DNA of 64,000 nucleotides from Amycolatopsis pithecellobii (GCF_009707865.1 NZ_WMBA01000027.1:1-64000); one strand, 5' to 3'. Shown: positions 16,780-25,957, counted from the first letter of the stretch. Notes: generated by a model from the sequence alone, not told the origin. Program-made: numbers and translations.

Positions 16780-17789
16780 CAGGCCTCCCTCGTGACGATG
16801 AATTCGGCCAGCGACAGCAATTCCTCGCGCGGGCGCTCGGGAACGCCGACCGCTTCGAGCTTGTGGCGGCCATCGGCCATCCGGCGGTAGGCCTCGTCGA
16901 GCGCCCACTTGCGCCCGCCTGCCTGCTCGATCAGCCCGGCGGCATGCCGCACGGACTCCTCCCCCGGCGTGTCCGGGCGCGCGAGCCAGTCCGCCAGCTC
17001 GCGCCCCAGCGCCCCGCCGTGCGTGATCGCGTACGTCACCGGCAGGCTCTTCTTGCGCGCGTGCAGATCGGAGAACACCGGCTTGCCGGTCACCGCGGTC
17101 TCGCCCCAGATCCCGAGCACGTCGTCGACCAGCTGGAAGGCGAGGCCGAGATCGGCGCCGAAGCCCGCCAGCGCTTCGATCACCGGCTGGGGCGCACCGG
17201 CGAGCACCGCCCCGATCGCCGTGCTCGCGGACAGCAGCGCGCCGGTCTTCCCGGCGGCCATGTCGAGACATTCGTCGAGACCGACGTCGTTGCGCTGTTC
17301 GAACGAGACGTCCAGCACCTGACCGCGGATGAGTTCGTTGGTGGCGTCGGCGAGCAGCCGCGCCGCGGCGAACGAGCACGGCGCGTCGCCGTCGAGCAGG
17401 ATCTCCTGTGCGAGCGAAAGCATCGCGTCGCCGGTGAGGATCGCACTCGCCGCGCCGCGCACCGTCCATACCGTCGGCCGGTGGCGGCGCTCGGTGTCGC
17501 CGTCCATCAGATCGTCGTGCAGCAAGGAAAAGTTGTGCACCAGCTCCACCGCGACCGCACCGGGAAGGCCCACCTCGGCCTCGGCACCGGCGGCCTCCGC
17601 GGACAGCAACGCCAGCGCGGGCCGCACAGCTTTGCCGCCACCCTCGGTCGGGTTGCCGTCGAGATCGGTCCAGCCCAGGTGATAGTGGGCGGTCGAGCGG
17701 CTGATGGGGTCGAGCCGGTCGAGCGCCGCACGCATCGCGGGCAGGATGGTTTTCCGGCCCTGTTGCAGAGAATCGAGCACCGCGGTCAT
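16779..17789 (-). CDS. Polyprenyl diphosphate synthase (farnesyl/geranylgeranyl type)
   Basis: Trans-isoprenyl diphosphate synthase that condenses IPP with allylic diphosphates. The first aspartate-rich motif DDLMD is at 92-96 (HNFSLLHDDLMDGD) and the second, DDVLG, is at 222-226 (FQLVDDVLGIWG). The 336-residue length is typical. Its place between hpnE and the cyclase gene makes farnesyl diphosphate the likely product, feeding presqualene formation, although chain length cannot be fixed from sequence alone. The start overlaps the hpnE stop by one base (TGATG). Confidence 0.94.
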   Translation of the reverse strand: MTAVLDSLQQGRKTILPAMRAALDRLDPISRSTAHYHLGWTDLDGNPTEGGGKAVRPALALLSAEAAGAEAEVGLPGAVAVELVHNFSLLHDDLMDGDTERRHRPTVWTVRGAASAILTGDAMLSLAQEILLDGDAPCSFAAARLLADATNELIRGQVLDVSFEQRNDVGLDECLDMAAGKTGALLSASTAIGAVLAGAPQPVIEALAGFGADLGLAFQLVDDVLGIWGETAVTGKPVFSDLHARKKSLPVTYAITHGGALGRELADWLARPDTPGEESVRHAAGLIEQAGGRKWALDEAYRRMADGRHKLEAVGVPERPREELLSLAEFIVTREA

Positions 17790-19150
17790 CAGCTGTCCTT
17801 CCTCCTGGAAAGGAAACGAGTCCGGTCGGGACGGGCATCGAGGAGGGCGGCCGCGGCCGCGTCACCGCTGCGCACGGCACCCTCCATCGTCGCGGGCCAG
17901 CCGGTGGCGGTCCACGCACCGGCGAGCACGAGCCCCTCGGCCGCCGTGACGGCTTGCGGGCGCAACCCGGCGGTACCGGGCGAGGGCCGGAACGTGGCGT
18001 GGCGCTCGCGGGTGACGAAGAAATCGCGCACCTCCACGCCCTCGGACCGGGGCAGAACCTGCCGCAGCGCGGGAAGAATCCGCTCACGGATTTCCCGCAC
18101 CGGGACGTCGATGAGATCGTCGGCGGCCGACAGCGACACGGCCACGTACTGTCCACTGTCCACACCGGACTGACGAGTGCGGTCGAAAACCCACTGCACG
18201 GGGGAATCGACCGCCGCGAAGAACGGCTCGGTCAGCACCGTGCGGTCGAAAACCACGTGCACGTTGACGATCGGGGAGCTGCCGAGTTCCCGCGCCCAGC
18301 CGGCGGGAAGGTCGACGGCACCAGGCGGCAGCAGCCGGTGCGCGACATCCGGCGGCACCGCCAGCACCACCTGGTCGGCGAGCACCACCGAATCGCCGGC
18401 GACGACCCGCCATCCACCGTCCACACTGGACAGTTCGGTGACCTTGGTGCCCAGCAGCACCTGGGCACCTGCCTCGGTCAGCCGTGCCTTGGCCGGTTCG
18501 CCGTGCAGTTCGCGCAGCGGAACTTCCGACCAGCCGATGTCGGCCGCGGCGGCGTCGGTGAGCAGGCCCAGCTGGAACACCGTGGCGGCAAGGGAAAGTG
18601 ATGCCGCCGTGGCGGGAGCGTTGAGCGTCGCGATGCCGACCAGGTCCCACAACTTCGTGATCGCCTGCTCGCTCTGGCCGTGCCGGCCCAGCCAGTCCCC
18701 AAAGGACTGCGCGTCGGTCGCCGGTGCCGCCGGGTCCACCCCGCGCAGCGCGAGCGCGGCCGTCGCGAACTTGAGCCGGTCCCCCAGCGGCAGCGGCCGG
18801 TACTTGAGCACCGAGTCCGCCAGGTGCAGCGGCGCGGGCAACCCGTTGCGCCGCAACCACACCGGCCGTGGCTGCCGGGGTGAGCGGACCTGGATCGCGA
18901 GCTTCGGCTGCAGGTGCACCTTGCCCGTCACCCGCAACCGGTCGAGCAGGTCCAAATAGGACGTGCAGCAACGGAGGAACACATGCTGCCCGTTGTCCAC
19001 GTCGAGCTCGCCACGGCGGAAGGAATGCGTGAGCCCGCCGAGATGTCCTTTGGCTTCCAGCAATGTCACGTCGAGACCCGCGTCCGCGCAGCGAAGTGCG
19101 GCGGTGATGCCGGCGAGCCCTCCGCCGACGACCACAGTCCGTGCGCTCAC
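17789..19150 (-). CDS. hpnE: Hydroxysqualene dehydroxylase (HpnE)
   Basis: FAD-dependent amine-oxidase-like enzyme that reductively removes the hydroxyl of hydroxysqualene to give squalene. The N-terminal dinucleotide fold is clear (VVVGGGLAGITAALRCADAG, residues 5-24), with Glu in LLEAKGHLGG at the end of strand 2. The C-terminal FAD motif is VLAGAWTATGWPATMEGAV. It has 453 residues. GTG at 19150 is chosen because it overlaps the hpnD stop (GTGA) and begins exactly at the flavin fold. It is the third gene of the hpnCDE squalene module. Confidence 0.94.
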   Translation of the reverse strand: MSARTVVVGGGLAGITAALRCADAGLDVTLLEAKGHLGGLTHSFRRGELDVDNGQHVFLRCCTSYLDLLDRLRVTGKVHLQPKLAIQVRSPRQPRPVWLRRNGLPAPLHLADSVLKYRPLPLGDRLKFATAALALRGVDPAAPATDAQSFGDWLGRHGQSEQAITKLWDLVGIATLNAPATAASLSLAATVFQLGLLTDAAAADIGWSEVPLRELHGEPAKARLTEAGAQVLLGTKVTELSSVDGGWRVVAGDSVVLADQVVLAVPPDVAHRLLPPGAVDLPAGWARELGSSPIVNVHVVFDRTVLTEPFFAAVDSPVQWVFDRTRQSGVDSGQYVAVSLSAADDLIDVPVREIRERILPALRQVLPRSEGVEVRDFFVTRERHATFRPSPGTAGLRPQAVTAAEGLVLAGAWTATGWPATMEGAVRSGDAAAAALLDARPDRTRFLSRRKDS

Positions 19151-20004
19151 GCCGGCCGTCCGGACAGCGCACGCGCCGCCACTGTCAGCTTTTCGCGGCC
19201 GGACAAGGAAAGCCGGCGGTCGAACACGAGCGAAGGCTGGTCGTTGATGCGCTCCAGCAGCTGCCGGTAGATGCCGGCCATGGCAAGGCAGGACGCCTTG
19301 CTGCGCCAGTCGAGCAGCGGCGCGAGTCGCAGCCCGTCGGCATACCATTCGCGGGCGCGATCGGCACTGTGCCGGATGAGCGCGGTGAGCCCGCGGCCGG
19401 TGTCGGTCAGCCTGCCCTGCTCGTCGACGGAAAGCTCCACCCCGAACGCGTCGAGATCCTCCTGCGGCAGATACACCCGGCCGTTGAGGAGATCCTCGCG
19501 GATGTCGCGCAGGATATTGGTCTGCTGCAAGGCGATGCCGAGCGCGTCGGCGTACCGCGAAGCGTCGGGATGCGGCTTGCTGCCGAACACGCCGAGGCAC
19601 AACCGCCCGATGGAACCGGCCACGCAGCGGCAGTACGTGGTCAGCTCCTCGAAAGTCTGGTACCTGCGGCCCTCGATGTCCATCCACACCCCGTCGAGCA
19701 ACTCGTCGAAGGCGTTCAGCGGGATCGGGTAGTGCTTGGCCGCGTCGGCGACGGCGACCAGCACCGGGTCGGTCGTGGTGTCCAATTCGGCCAGTGACTT
19801 CCGGACGGTGTCGAGCTGGTCGGCCTTCTGCTCGATCGGCAGCTCCCCGTCACCGATGTCGTCGACCCGGCGTGCGAGCGCATACACCGCGCACAGTGCG
19901 GCGCGCCGGCCCGTCGTCAACAGCCGGATACCGTAGTAGAAATTCCGTGCCTCGGTCTTGGTGATCCGTTCACACTCGGCATACGCGGCTTCGATATCGG
20001 TCAA
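19147..20004 (-). CDS. hpnD: Presqualene diphosphate synthase (HpnD)
   Basis: Squalene/phytoene synthase family enzyme, assigned to head-to-head condensation of two farnesyl diphosphates to presqualene diphosphate. Of 285 residues, the first Asp motif is DDIGDG (48-53) and the second lies in LQQTNILRDIREDLLNGRVYLP, longer and closer to canonical than in HpnC. The start is TTG at 20004: GGGGAGG lies 6 nt upstream and the codon overlaps the hpnC stop (TTGA). A longer frame exists upstream but runs inside hpnC. The HpnC versus HpnD roles are assigned by gene order and motif similarity. Confidence 0.93.
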   Translation of the reverse strand: MTDIEAAYAECERITKTEARNFYYGIRLLTTGRRAALCAVYALARRVDDIGDGELPIEQKADQLDTVRKSLAELDTTTDPVLVAVADAAKHYPIPLNAFDELLDGVWMDIEGRRYQTFEELTTYCRCVAGSIGRLCLGVFGSKPHPDASRYADALGIALQQTNILRDIREDLLNGRVYLPQEDLDAFGVELSVDEQGRLTDTGRGLTALIRHSADRAREWYADGLRLAPLLDWRSKASCLAMAGIYRQLLERINDQPSLVFDRRLSLSGREKLTVAARALSGRPA

Positions 20005-20894
20005 CGACGGCCTCCCCGCACCAGCAGCTTCACCAGATGTATCAGCACGTCCCGCTTGCGGGGCCGGGGTGTCACGGAAAGCACGTCCCAGTCCGCGCGC
20101 CGGAGTGCGTCGACGGTTGCCAGGCCGCCGGCGAGGTAACCGGCGATGGCCAGGCGCGCCCAACCCTGCAGCAGTCCGACGAGTGGCGCACCTGCGGTCA
20201 GCTGATCGAGTGCTTTGCCTGCCTGCGCGGCGACGGCCCGCCGTACCGCCGCATTCGCCGTGCCCGCGTCCAGGTCGGACTCGGTCACCCCGAACCCGTC
20301 GAGATCCTCCCGCGGCAGGTAGATCCGGCCGGCGCGCTTGTCCTCCGCCACGTCCTGGCAGTGCTCGATGAGCTGCAGGGCGGTGCAGACCAGATCCGAG
20401 AGGCGTTCGGCCTCGGGTGAGCGGACCCCGAAGATCCGCAGCACGATGCGGCCGACGGGATCGGCGGACAATGTGCAGTACTGGGCGAGCTCGGCCTGCG
20501 TGGCGTACCGGGTGACCTTCTGGTCCTGCAGGTTGGCACGGACCAGCCGGTCGAAGGGCTCCCGCTCCAGTTCACGCGCGTGGATGGCCGGCACCAGGCG
20601 GCGCAGCACCGGGGTCGTGGGCTTCCCTTCCCACGCCCGGGAAAGATCCTCGCGAAAGCGGAGCAAAGCGGCGGTCCGGTCGCCTTCCGACTCATCACCG
20701 ATATCGTCGATGGCACGTGCGACGTCGTACACCGCGCCGAGGTCACGGCGGAGCGCACTCGGCAGTATCCGCAGTGCTACCGGGAAGTTTTCCGCTTGTT
20801 TCTTTTCGGCCAGTATCTCGTCGGTTGGCGTGACAATGGCCGCGCCGACCGTGTCGGAGCCTGTCGATACCGGCTTCATCGGCCCATAATCCAT
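20001..20894 (-). CDS. hpnC: Hydroxysqualene synthase (HpnC)
   Basis: Squalene/phytoene synthase family member that converts presqualene diphosphate to hydroxysqualene. It has 297 residues, with Asp motifs DDIGDE (63-68) and QDVAED (180-185); ENFPVALRILP near the N-terminus is typical of HpnC. It is the first gene of the hopanoid operon hpnC-hpnD-hpnE-prenyl synthase-shc-hpnG/ispH-hpnH, whose members overlap or are spaced by 3 nt or less. ATG 20894 has only a weak ribosome site. Two inverted repeats in the 120-bp region toward the divergent PucR gene may carry its control. Confidence 0.94.
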   Translation of the reverse strand: MDYGPMKPVSTGSDTVGAAIVTPTDEILAEKKQAENFPVALRILPSALRRDLGAVYDVARAIDDIGDESEGDRTAALLRFREDLSRAWEGKPTTPVLRRLVPAIHARELEREPFDRLVRANLQDQKVTRYATQAELAQYCTLSADPVGRIVLRIFGVRSPEAERLSDLVCTALQLIEHCQDVAEDKRAGRIYLPREDLDGFGVTESDLDAGTANAAVRRAVAAQAGKALDQLTAGAPLVGLLQGWARLAIAGYLAGGLATVDALRRADWDVLSVTPRPRKRDVLIHLVKLLVRGGRR

Positions 20895-20904
20895 CGGAGC
20901 GGAG

Positions 20905-20936
20905 CCGGAATTCTTCGCACGGGAAACAAATTCCGG
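20905..20936. promoter_or_regulatory. Possible operator: inverted repeat upstream of hpnC
   Basis: CCGGAATT (20905-20912) and AATTCCGG (20929-20936) form a perfect 8-bp inverted repeat with a 16-nt gap. It starts 11 nt upstream of the hpnC ATG. The AT content is unusual for this genome. It is a candidate regulator site or part of the hpn leader; no protein is assigned to it. Confidence 0.4.
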
Positions 20937-20941
20937 GAACG

Positions 20942-20974
20942 TCGGGTTATCACGAGCTGACAGTCTTAACCCGA
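20942..20974. promoter_or_regulatory. Possible operator: second inverted repeat in the hpnC/PucR divergent region
   Basis: TCGGGTTA (20942-20949) and TAACCCGA (20967-20974) form a perfect 8-bp inverted repeat with a 17-nt gap, midway between hpnC and the divergent PucR-type gene. Size and spacing suit a dimeric regulator. The neighbouring PucR protein is the obvious candidate, but this is inference from position. Confidence 0.4.
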
Positions 20975-21013
20975 ACGAAGTACGGCCTACGACGTAAGGG
21001 GTGGCGGTATCCA

Positions 21014-22228
21014 GTGGACGGTGGCAGACGAGTGGATCCCGCGGAGTCGAAGCTGGAGGAACTCGCCGCCGCGACCGCCGACCGGCTGCCGAAGATGCTC
21101 GACGACGTCACCCGGCTGCTGAGCCGGGACTGGCCGGACTACGCCGAATTCATCGTGACCGAACGCGAGGAAGTGCTGGTTTCGGCGTCCATGTTCCTGC
21201 ACCGGCTCATCACGATGGCCCAGTGGGACATCACGGAGCTGCCCGGGGTGTCCGACGAGCAGCCCGAACCGCTGGGCGAGCAGCTGCTGTTCGAGGAGAT
21301 CGGCCGCGCCCAGTGGCAGCAGGGCCGGGACCTGACGAGCCTGCTGTCGGCCTACCAGCTCGGCGCCAGGGTCGCCTGGCACCACGTGGCCGAGGCCGCG
21401 CTCCAGGTCGGCGTGCCATCCGATGTGTTCGCCTCGCTCGCCGAAGGGGTGTTCATCTTCATCGACCGACTCTCGTCGGCGTCGGCCCGGGGTTACGTGC
21501 TCGAACAGTCCGAGGCGGCTGCAGCCCGGGAGCGGCTGCGTGACGAGCTGGGGAACATGCTGCTGTCGGACCGGTCGGACACGGGTGCCATCCGCGCCGC
21601 CGCCGCGCGCATCGACTGGCCGGTGCCGCGGGAGGCCTCCGTGGTCCTCGTCGAACCGGACAATCCCGTCGGGGTCGCGCTGCTGTCCCGGCTCGATCAG
21701 TCGTGCCTGCACGTCCGGCGCCAGCGCATGCTGTGCGCGATCGTGCCCGACCCCGGTGGCCCAGGACGGCGGGACCGGCTCGCCACCACACTGGCCGGCG
21801 CGGGCGCGGTGATCGGGCACGCGGTACCGCTGGAGAACCTGCCCGCGAGCATGCGGGTCGCGGAGGCCGCCGCCCAGCTGCGGCGGACCCAGGTGCTGGT
21901 GGACGATCCGGTGTTCGTCGACGAGCATCTTGACTCGATCATCGTGCACCGCGACCCGCGGCTGCTGGACGCGTTCCGCGCGAAAGCCCTTGCCCCGCTG
22001 GACGAACTGGGCCCGGTGACCCGGCAACGGCTGTGCGAAACGCTGGCGTCGTGGCTCCGTCACCTCGGCGACCGGCGGGCCGTGGCCGAGGAGCTGCACA
22101 TCCACCCGCAGACCGTCCGGTACCGGCTGACCCAGCTGCGCGAACTGTTCGGCGACAGCCTCGACGACCCGGACAACCGCCGCCGCCTCACGCTCGCGCT
22201 CGCCTGGGGCCTGCCCGAGGGAAACTAG
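21014..22228 (+). CDS. PucR-family transcriptional regulator
   Basis: Regulator of 404 residues with the C-terminal PucR helix-turn-helix (AVAEELHIHPQTVRYRLTQL, near residues 354-373). An N-terminal sensory region of unknown ligand fills the first ~180 residues, and the middle resembles the GGDEF-like domain of CdaR/PucR proteins. GTG 21014 or GTG 21032 (VDPAESK) may be the start. It is divergent from the hopanoid operon, so control of hpn genes is possible. However, the M. tuberculosis homologue lies in the same qor-PucR-ctaB neighbourhood without hopanoid genes, so the regulator probably predates the hopanoid insertion. Confidence 0.9.
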   Translation: MDGGRRVDPAESKLEELAAATADRLPKMLDDVTRLLSRDWPDYAEFIVTEREEVLVSASMFLHRLITMAQWDITELPGVSDEQPEPLGEQLLFEEIGRAQWQQGRDLTSLLSAYQLGARVAWHHVAEAALQVGVPSDVFASLAEGVFIFIDRLSSASARGYVLEQSEAAAARERLRDELGNMLLSDRSDTGAIRAAAARIDWPVPREASVVLVEPDNPVGVALLSRLDQSCLHVRRQRMLCAIVPDPGGPGRRDRLATTLAGAGAVIGHAVPLENLPASMRVAEAAAQLRRTQVLVDDPVFVDEHLDSIIVHRDPRLLDAFRAKALAPLDELGPVTRQRLCETLASWLRHLGDRRAVAEELHIHPQTVRYRLTQLRELFGDSLDDPDNRRRLTLALAWGLPEGN

Positions 22229-22232
22229 GCGG

Positions 22233-23063
22233 TCAGTGCGCGAACGCCTCGGTGCCGAGCACGCGGAGGAGGTCGAGGCGGCCGGCGTCTTCGCTGTCCG
22301 GTTCGGCGGAGTAGGCGATGATGTGCAGGGCACTGCCCGGTGTCTGCAGGACGTCGCTGTCGAGAGTGAGCCGGCCGACCCGGGGGTGCTCGACGCGTTT
22401 GCGGGCCGTCCGGTGCCGGGCCGGGCGCCCGGCGGTCCACCTGGCGGCGAAATCCGTGCTGCGGGTGCGAAGTTCGGCGACCAGCCGGCGCAGGCCAGGG
22501 TCGTCGGGATGTTCGATGGATGCCACGCGCAGGTCGGCGACAAGCGCGTCGCGGAAGGCAGCGCGTTCCGCCGGAGTGAGGACGACACGGGCCGGGGTGT
22601 CGGTGAACTCGTGCCAGATCAGGTTGCGTGCCCGGCCGAGCAGGGCGGCCGGGTCACCGAGCAGGGCGGCCCACAGGGCGTTCCAGCGCAGGAGCCACCA
22701 ATCGGCGGAGTAGACGGCGACCGGCCAGTCGTCGAGACGCCGCAGGAGGCGCTCGACCCCAGGCGGCATGTCGGTGGTCACGGCTCCCGCGGGCACGGCG
22801 AGGCCCGCGGCCTGATGCAGCAGCGCGGCGTCGTCGCCGGACAGGCGTAGCGCCCGGCACAGCGCCGAGACGACGTGCGCCGAGGGCCGGACCGCCCGGC
22901 CCTGCTCCAGCTGGACGAGATAGTCCACGGAGAGACCGGCCAGCCCGGCGAGCTCCTCGCGGCGCAGCCCTGGCGAGCGCCGGGCCGTTTCGATCGCGCC
23001 GACCGACGCCGGGCTGGTGCTGTCCCGCCAGCCTCGCAGCAGCGCTCCGAACTCACTGGTCAC
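22233..23063 (-). CDS. XRE-family regulator with MmyB-like ligand domain
   Basis: DNA-binding repressor or activator of 276 residues. An N-terminal helix-turn-helix (RREELAGLAGLSVDYLVQLE, about residues 34-53) is followed by the MmyB-like domain with VYSADWWLLRWNALWAALLG and the terminal GSALHIIAYSAEP segment. The start GTG 23063 is preferred; further upstream the frame runs through the intergenic region toward the SDR gene. It is divergent from the SDR at 23167 with ~100 bp between. This layout is standard for MmyB regulators that control a neighbouring oxidoreductase. The effector is unknown. Confidence 0.92.
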   Translation of the reverse strand: MTSEFGALLRGWRDSTSPASVGAIETARRSPGLRREELAGLAGLSVDYLVQLEQGRAVRPSAHVVSALCRALRLSGDDAALLHQAAGLAVPAGAVTTDMPPGVERLLRRLDDWPVAVYSADWWLLRWNALWAALLGDPAALLGRARNLIWHEFTDTPARVVLTPAERAAFRDALVADLRVASIEHPDDPGLRRLVAELRTRSTDFAARWTAGRPARHRTARKRVEHPRVGRLTLDSDVLQTPGSALHIIAYSAEPDSEDAGRLDLLRVLGTEAFAH

Positions 23064-23166
23064 GACCCCAGTATGGCTTCGCGGCGGGCTGGGGTGGGTG
23101 GTGCTGCCAGTCCCACCGACAGGCGCTACCTTCTCCGGCTCTGGCCATCGCGGCACGCTGACCGGC

Positions 23167-23865
23167 ATGGACACGATCACCTTGATCACCGGGGCCAACA
23201 AGGGCCTCGGGTACGAAACCGCCCGCCGCCTGCGCGAGGCGGGGCACACCGTGCTGCTCGCCGCCCGCGATCCCGAACGCGGTCAGGCCGCCGCGGACAG
23301 CCTGGGGGTGCCGTTCGTCCGGCTCGACGTCACCGACGAGGACATCGTGACGAACGCCGCGTCGTGGGTGCGTGCGCAATACGGGCGGCTCGACGTGCTG
23401 GTGAACAACGCCGGCATCAACGGGCCGGTGATCCCGGTCGACCAGGCCACCGCCGCTGACGTCGCCGCCGTCTTCGACACGAACCTGCTGGGCGTCGTGC
23501 GCGTGACGGCCGCCTTCCTGCCGCTGCTGCGCACCAGCGCCAACCCGCGCATCGTCAACGTCTCCAGCGGGACGGGCTCGTTCACGCTGACCGAACAGAA
23601 CGGCTGGTGGGAACCCGAGCACGTGCCGCCGGTCTACGCGACGAGCAAGGCCGCGCTGACCAAGCTGACGATCTTCTACGCGCACGCCCTACCGGACATG
23701 CGGGTCAACGCCGCCGACCCGGGCTGGACGGCCACCGATCTCAACAACTTCCAGGGCGTCCAGACCGTGCACGAGGGCACCGACGCCATCGTCGAACTGG
23801 CGACGCTGCCCAAGGACGGCCCGACCGGGACTTATCTCAACCGGCACGGCGCCGTCCCGTGGTGA
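23167..23865 (+). CDS. Short-chain dehydrogenase/reductase
   Basis: NAD(P)-dependent oxidoreductase of 232 residues. The cofactor motif TGANKGLGYETARRL is at about 8-22, NNAG follows LDVLV near residue 80, and the active site is Ser in NVSSGTGS with YATSK (PPVYATSKAAL). This resembles the plant-like carbonyl reductase subgroup (TGANKGLG). ATG 23167 lies about 100 bp from the divergent XRE gene, its likely regulator. The substrate is unknown. Its 3' end is 7 nt from the convergent acyltransferase gene. Confidence 0.9.
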   Translation: MDTITLITGANKGLGYETARRLREAGHTVLLAARDPERGQAAADSLGVPFVRLDVTDEDIVTNAASWVRAQYGRLDVLVNNAGINGPVIPVDQATAADVAAVFDTNLLGVVRVTAAFLPLLRTSANPRIVNVSSGTGSFTLTEQNGWWEPEHVPPVYATSKAALTKLTIFYAHALPDMRVNAADPGWTATDLNNFQGVQTVHEGTDAIVELATLPKDGPTGTYLNRHGAVPW

Positions 23866-23872
23866 CCCGCGG

Positions 23873-25150
23873 CTAGGCCAGCTCGTCGAGGATTTTGCGG
23901 AACTCCTTGAGAAACAGCTCGGCGTCGTCGACGAAGGCCGGGTCCGTGGCGACGCTCATCGAGAACGCGCCGTACCAGCCGAGCACGCCGACGACGAACG
24001 GGGTGCCCGGCGCGATCGGGATGATCGGGTACGCGGTGTCCAGCGGGAAATCGCCGAACGCGACCTGCCAGGACGCGCCCGGCATGTTCGACACGGTGCC
24101 GTTGAAGAACCGTCCACCGTAGACGGTGCGGGCGAACCACGCGTGAAACCACGGAGGCATCAGGTTCGCCACCGTGTGCTGCACGAACCGGGACGCGATC
24201 GCGCGGGTGCCGGTGCGCAGCCTGGCAGTCGCCTTCGCGATGTCCGCCAGCCGGTCGGCCTCGGCCATCTCCCCCGTCGGCACCTCGACCATCACCGCCG
24301 CGGTCACGTTGCCCGCCATGCCCGCCCGCGCCTCGGCGGCCATCAGCGGCACCGACAGGAGCAGCTTCTCCGGCAGCGGCGCCTTCGTGATCCGGCGGAA
24401 CGCGGCCGTGCTCGCCGACAGCAGCACGTCGGTGACCCGCACCGCGCGCCGCCGCGCCAGCTCCCGCACCCACTCCAGGTCCAGCTTGAGCGTGGCGAAC
24501 TCGCGGGCCGCCCCGTCTTGCGACACCGGCAGCCGTCCCTTCGGGCGCGAGTCGGTCGCCAGCTGCGCGATCCCGATGACACCACCGGCCAGCTGCGTGA
24601 GCGTGCCCGGCCGCCGCACCTCGCCCAGCGCCGACGTCAGATCCGGCGAATCGAACAGCGTCAGCATGAGGTTGATCATGCCGATCCCGTCGGCGACCGA
24701 GTGGTGCGCCAGCGACACGACCGCGGCGAGGTTTTCCTCCACCCCGGTCACGACGCAGAACCGCCACAGCGGCCGGTCACGCGGCAGCTGCTGGGCAGCG
24801 AGGTCGGCGACGAGCCGGTGCAGCGCGCCCATCCCGCCGGGCCTGCCGTCGCGCGCGAGATCGAACACCGGCACATGCCAGTCCCAGTCGATGCCGGTGT
24901 GCTCGACCCAGCGCCAGCGCCGCCACCGGGTCCGCGGCCCGAGGCGTTTGCGGAATTCCGGCCGCTCGGCGAGCTTCGCGGTGATCACCGCCTTCGCCAG
25001 CTCGTGGGTGGGCAGCCCGTCCGCGCGCGAGGTGTCCAGCATGATCAGGCCGCCGACATGTTGCGGCGCCTGGGAAGTTTCGACGTGCAGGAAGAACGCG
25101 TCCGACGCGGGGATGCGGTCCGGGTTTCGTCTCGCCACATCCGCGATCAT
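23873..25150 (-). CDS. Wax ester synthase / diacylglycerol acyltransferase (WS/DGAT)
   Basis: Acyl-CoA-dependent acyltransferase that makes triacylglycerol or wax esters for lipid storage. In 425 residues the catalytic motif HHSVADG is at 149-155, preceded by PLWRFCVVTGV. The conserved VTDVLLSASTAAFRR and NGTVSNMPG segments (the latter resembling the family's SNVPGP) are present. ATG 25150 (MIADVARRNPDR) fits family N-termini. It is followed on the same strand direction by no close gene; the SDR gene 44 nt upstream may be co-transcribed and could provide an alcohol substrate (speculation). Confidence 0.93.
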   Translation of the reverse strand: MIADVARRNPDRIPASDAFFLHVETSQAPQHVGGLIMLDTSRADGLPTHELAKAVITAKLAERPEFRKRLGPRTRWRRWRWVEHTGIDWDWHVPVFDLARDGRPGGMGALHRLVADLAAQQLPRDRPLWRFCVVTGVEENLAAVVSLAHHSVADGIGMINLMLTLFDSPDLTSALGEVRRPGTLTQLAGGVIGIAQLATDSRPKGRLPVSQDGAAREFATLKLDLEWVRELARRRAVRVTDVLLSASTAAFRRITKAPLPEKLLLSVPLMAAEARAGMAGNVTAAVMVEVPTGEMAEADRLADIAKATARLRTGTRAIASRFVQHTVANLMPPWFHAWFARTVYGGRFFNGTVSNMPGASWQVAFGDFPLDTAYPIIPIAPGTPFVVGVLGWYGAFSMSVATDPAFVDDAELFLKEFRKILDELA

Positions 25151-25193
25151 GACATCAGCCCCCGCCACGGCGACAGCACCGCGCCGCGTTCGT

Positions 25194-25955
25194 TCAGCTC
25201 GAGCCGCCGAACCGGGCGGCGAGCGTCCGGTACATGCCCGGCAGCACCCCACGGATCACCACGGGCAGCCGCAGCCAGGCGGGAACGTACACCTCGGCGC
25301 GATCGTCGCGGATCGCACGCAGCACCGCCGCCGCGATCCGGTCCGCCCCAACGGGTTTCGGTGAGCTGCGCTCGTACGGCCGGCCGCGCCGCGCGAAGAA
25401 CTCGGTGTCCACCACACCCGGCACCACGACGCCGATCTTCACCGTCGTGCCGGACAGCTCGAAGCGGAGGCTGTCGGCGAACACATCCAGCCCGGCTTTC
25501 ACCGCCGAGTAAACCGATTCCCCCGCCACCGCGGTCCGGCCGGCGATCGAAGTGACGAAAACCACGCGTGCGGCCGGGCGGGTGCGCAACGCGGGCAGCA
25601 GCGCCCGGGTCAGCTCGACCGGGGCGGTGAGGTTCACGTCGATCACGCGCCGCACGTCGGCGGCCGTCATCTCACCGAACGGCCCGGCCCAGCCGACCCC
25701 GGCGTTGTTGACCAGGATGTCGACCTCGCCGAACCGGCCGAGAATGTCTTGCGCCAGCGCGGGAATCGCCGCAGTGTCGGCAAGATCACCGGTCACCACC
25801 TGCCCACCGGTGCGCCCGGCGAGCGCGGCGAGCCGCTCGGTGTCCCGGCCGTGCAGGACGAGCCGGGCACCTGCCTCGTGCAGTGCCAGCGCGGTGGCGG
25901 CGCCGATCCCGGACGACGCGCCGGTCACCACCGCCACGGTCCCCCGCGGCCGCAT
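25194..25955 (-). CDS. Short-chain dehydrogenase/reductase
   Basis: SDR of 253 residues with TGASSGIGAATALALHEAG (cofactor loop), NNAGVGWAG, a serine in VTSIAGR and YSAVK as the Tyr-Lys pair. The C-terminus (YVPAWLRLPVVIRGVLPGMYR) is basic and hydrophobic, like lipid-associated DHRS-type SDRs. That would suit the neighbouring wax ester synthase/DGAT gene 44 nt downstream. ATG 25955 lies 2 nt after the stop of the FKBP lipoprotein gene, so at least these two share a transcript. The exact substrate is unknown. Confidence 0.92.
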   Translation of the reverse strand: MRPRGTVAVVTGASSGIGAATALALHEAGARLVLHGRDTERLAALAGRTGGQVVTGDLADTAAIPALAQDILGRFGEVDILVNNAGVGWAGPFGEMTAADVRRVIDVNLTAPVELTRALLPALRTRPAARVVFVTSIAGRTAVAGESVYSAVKAGLDVFADSLRFELSGTTVKIGVVVPGVVDTEFFARRGRPYERSSPKPVGADRIAAAVLRAIRDDRAEVYVPAWLRLPVVIRGVLPGMYRTLAARFGGSS

Positions 25956-25957
25956 CG

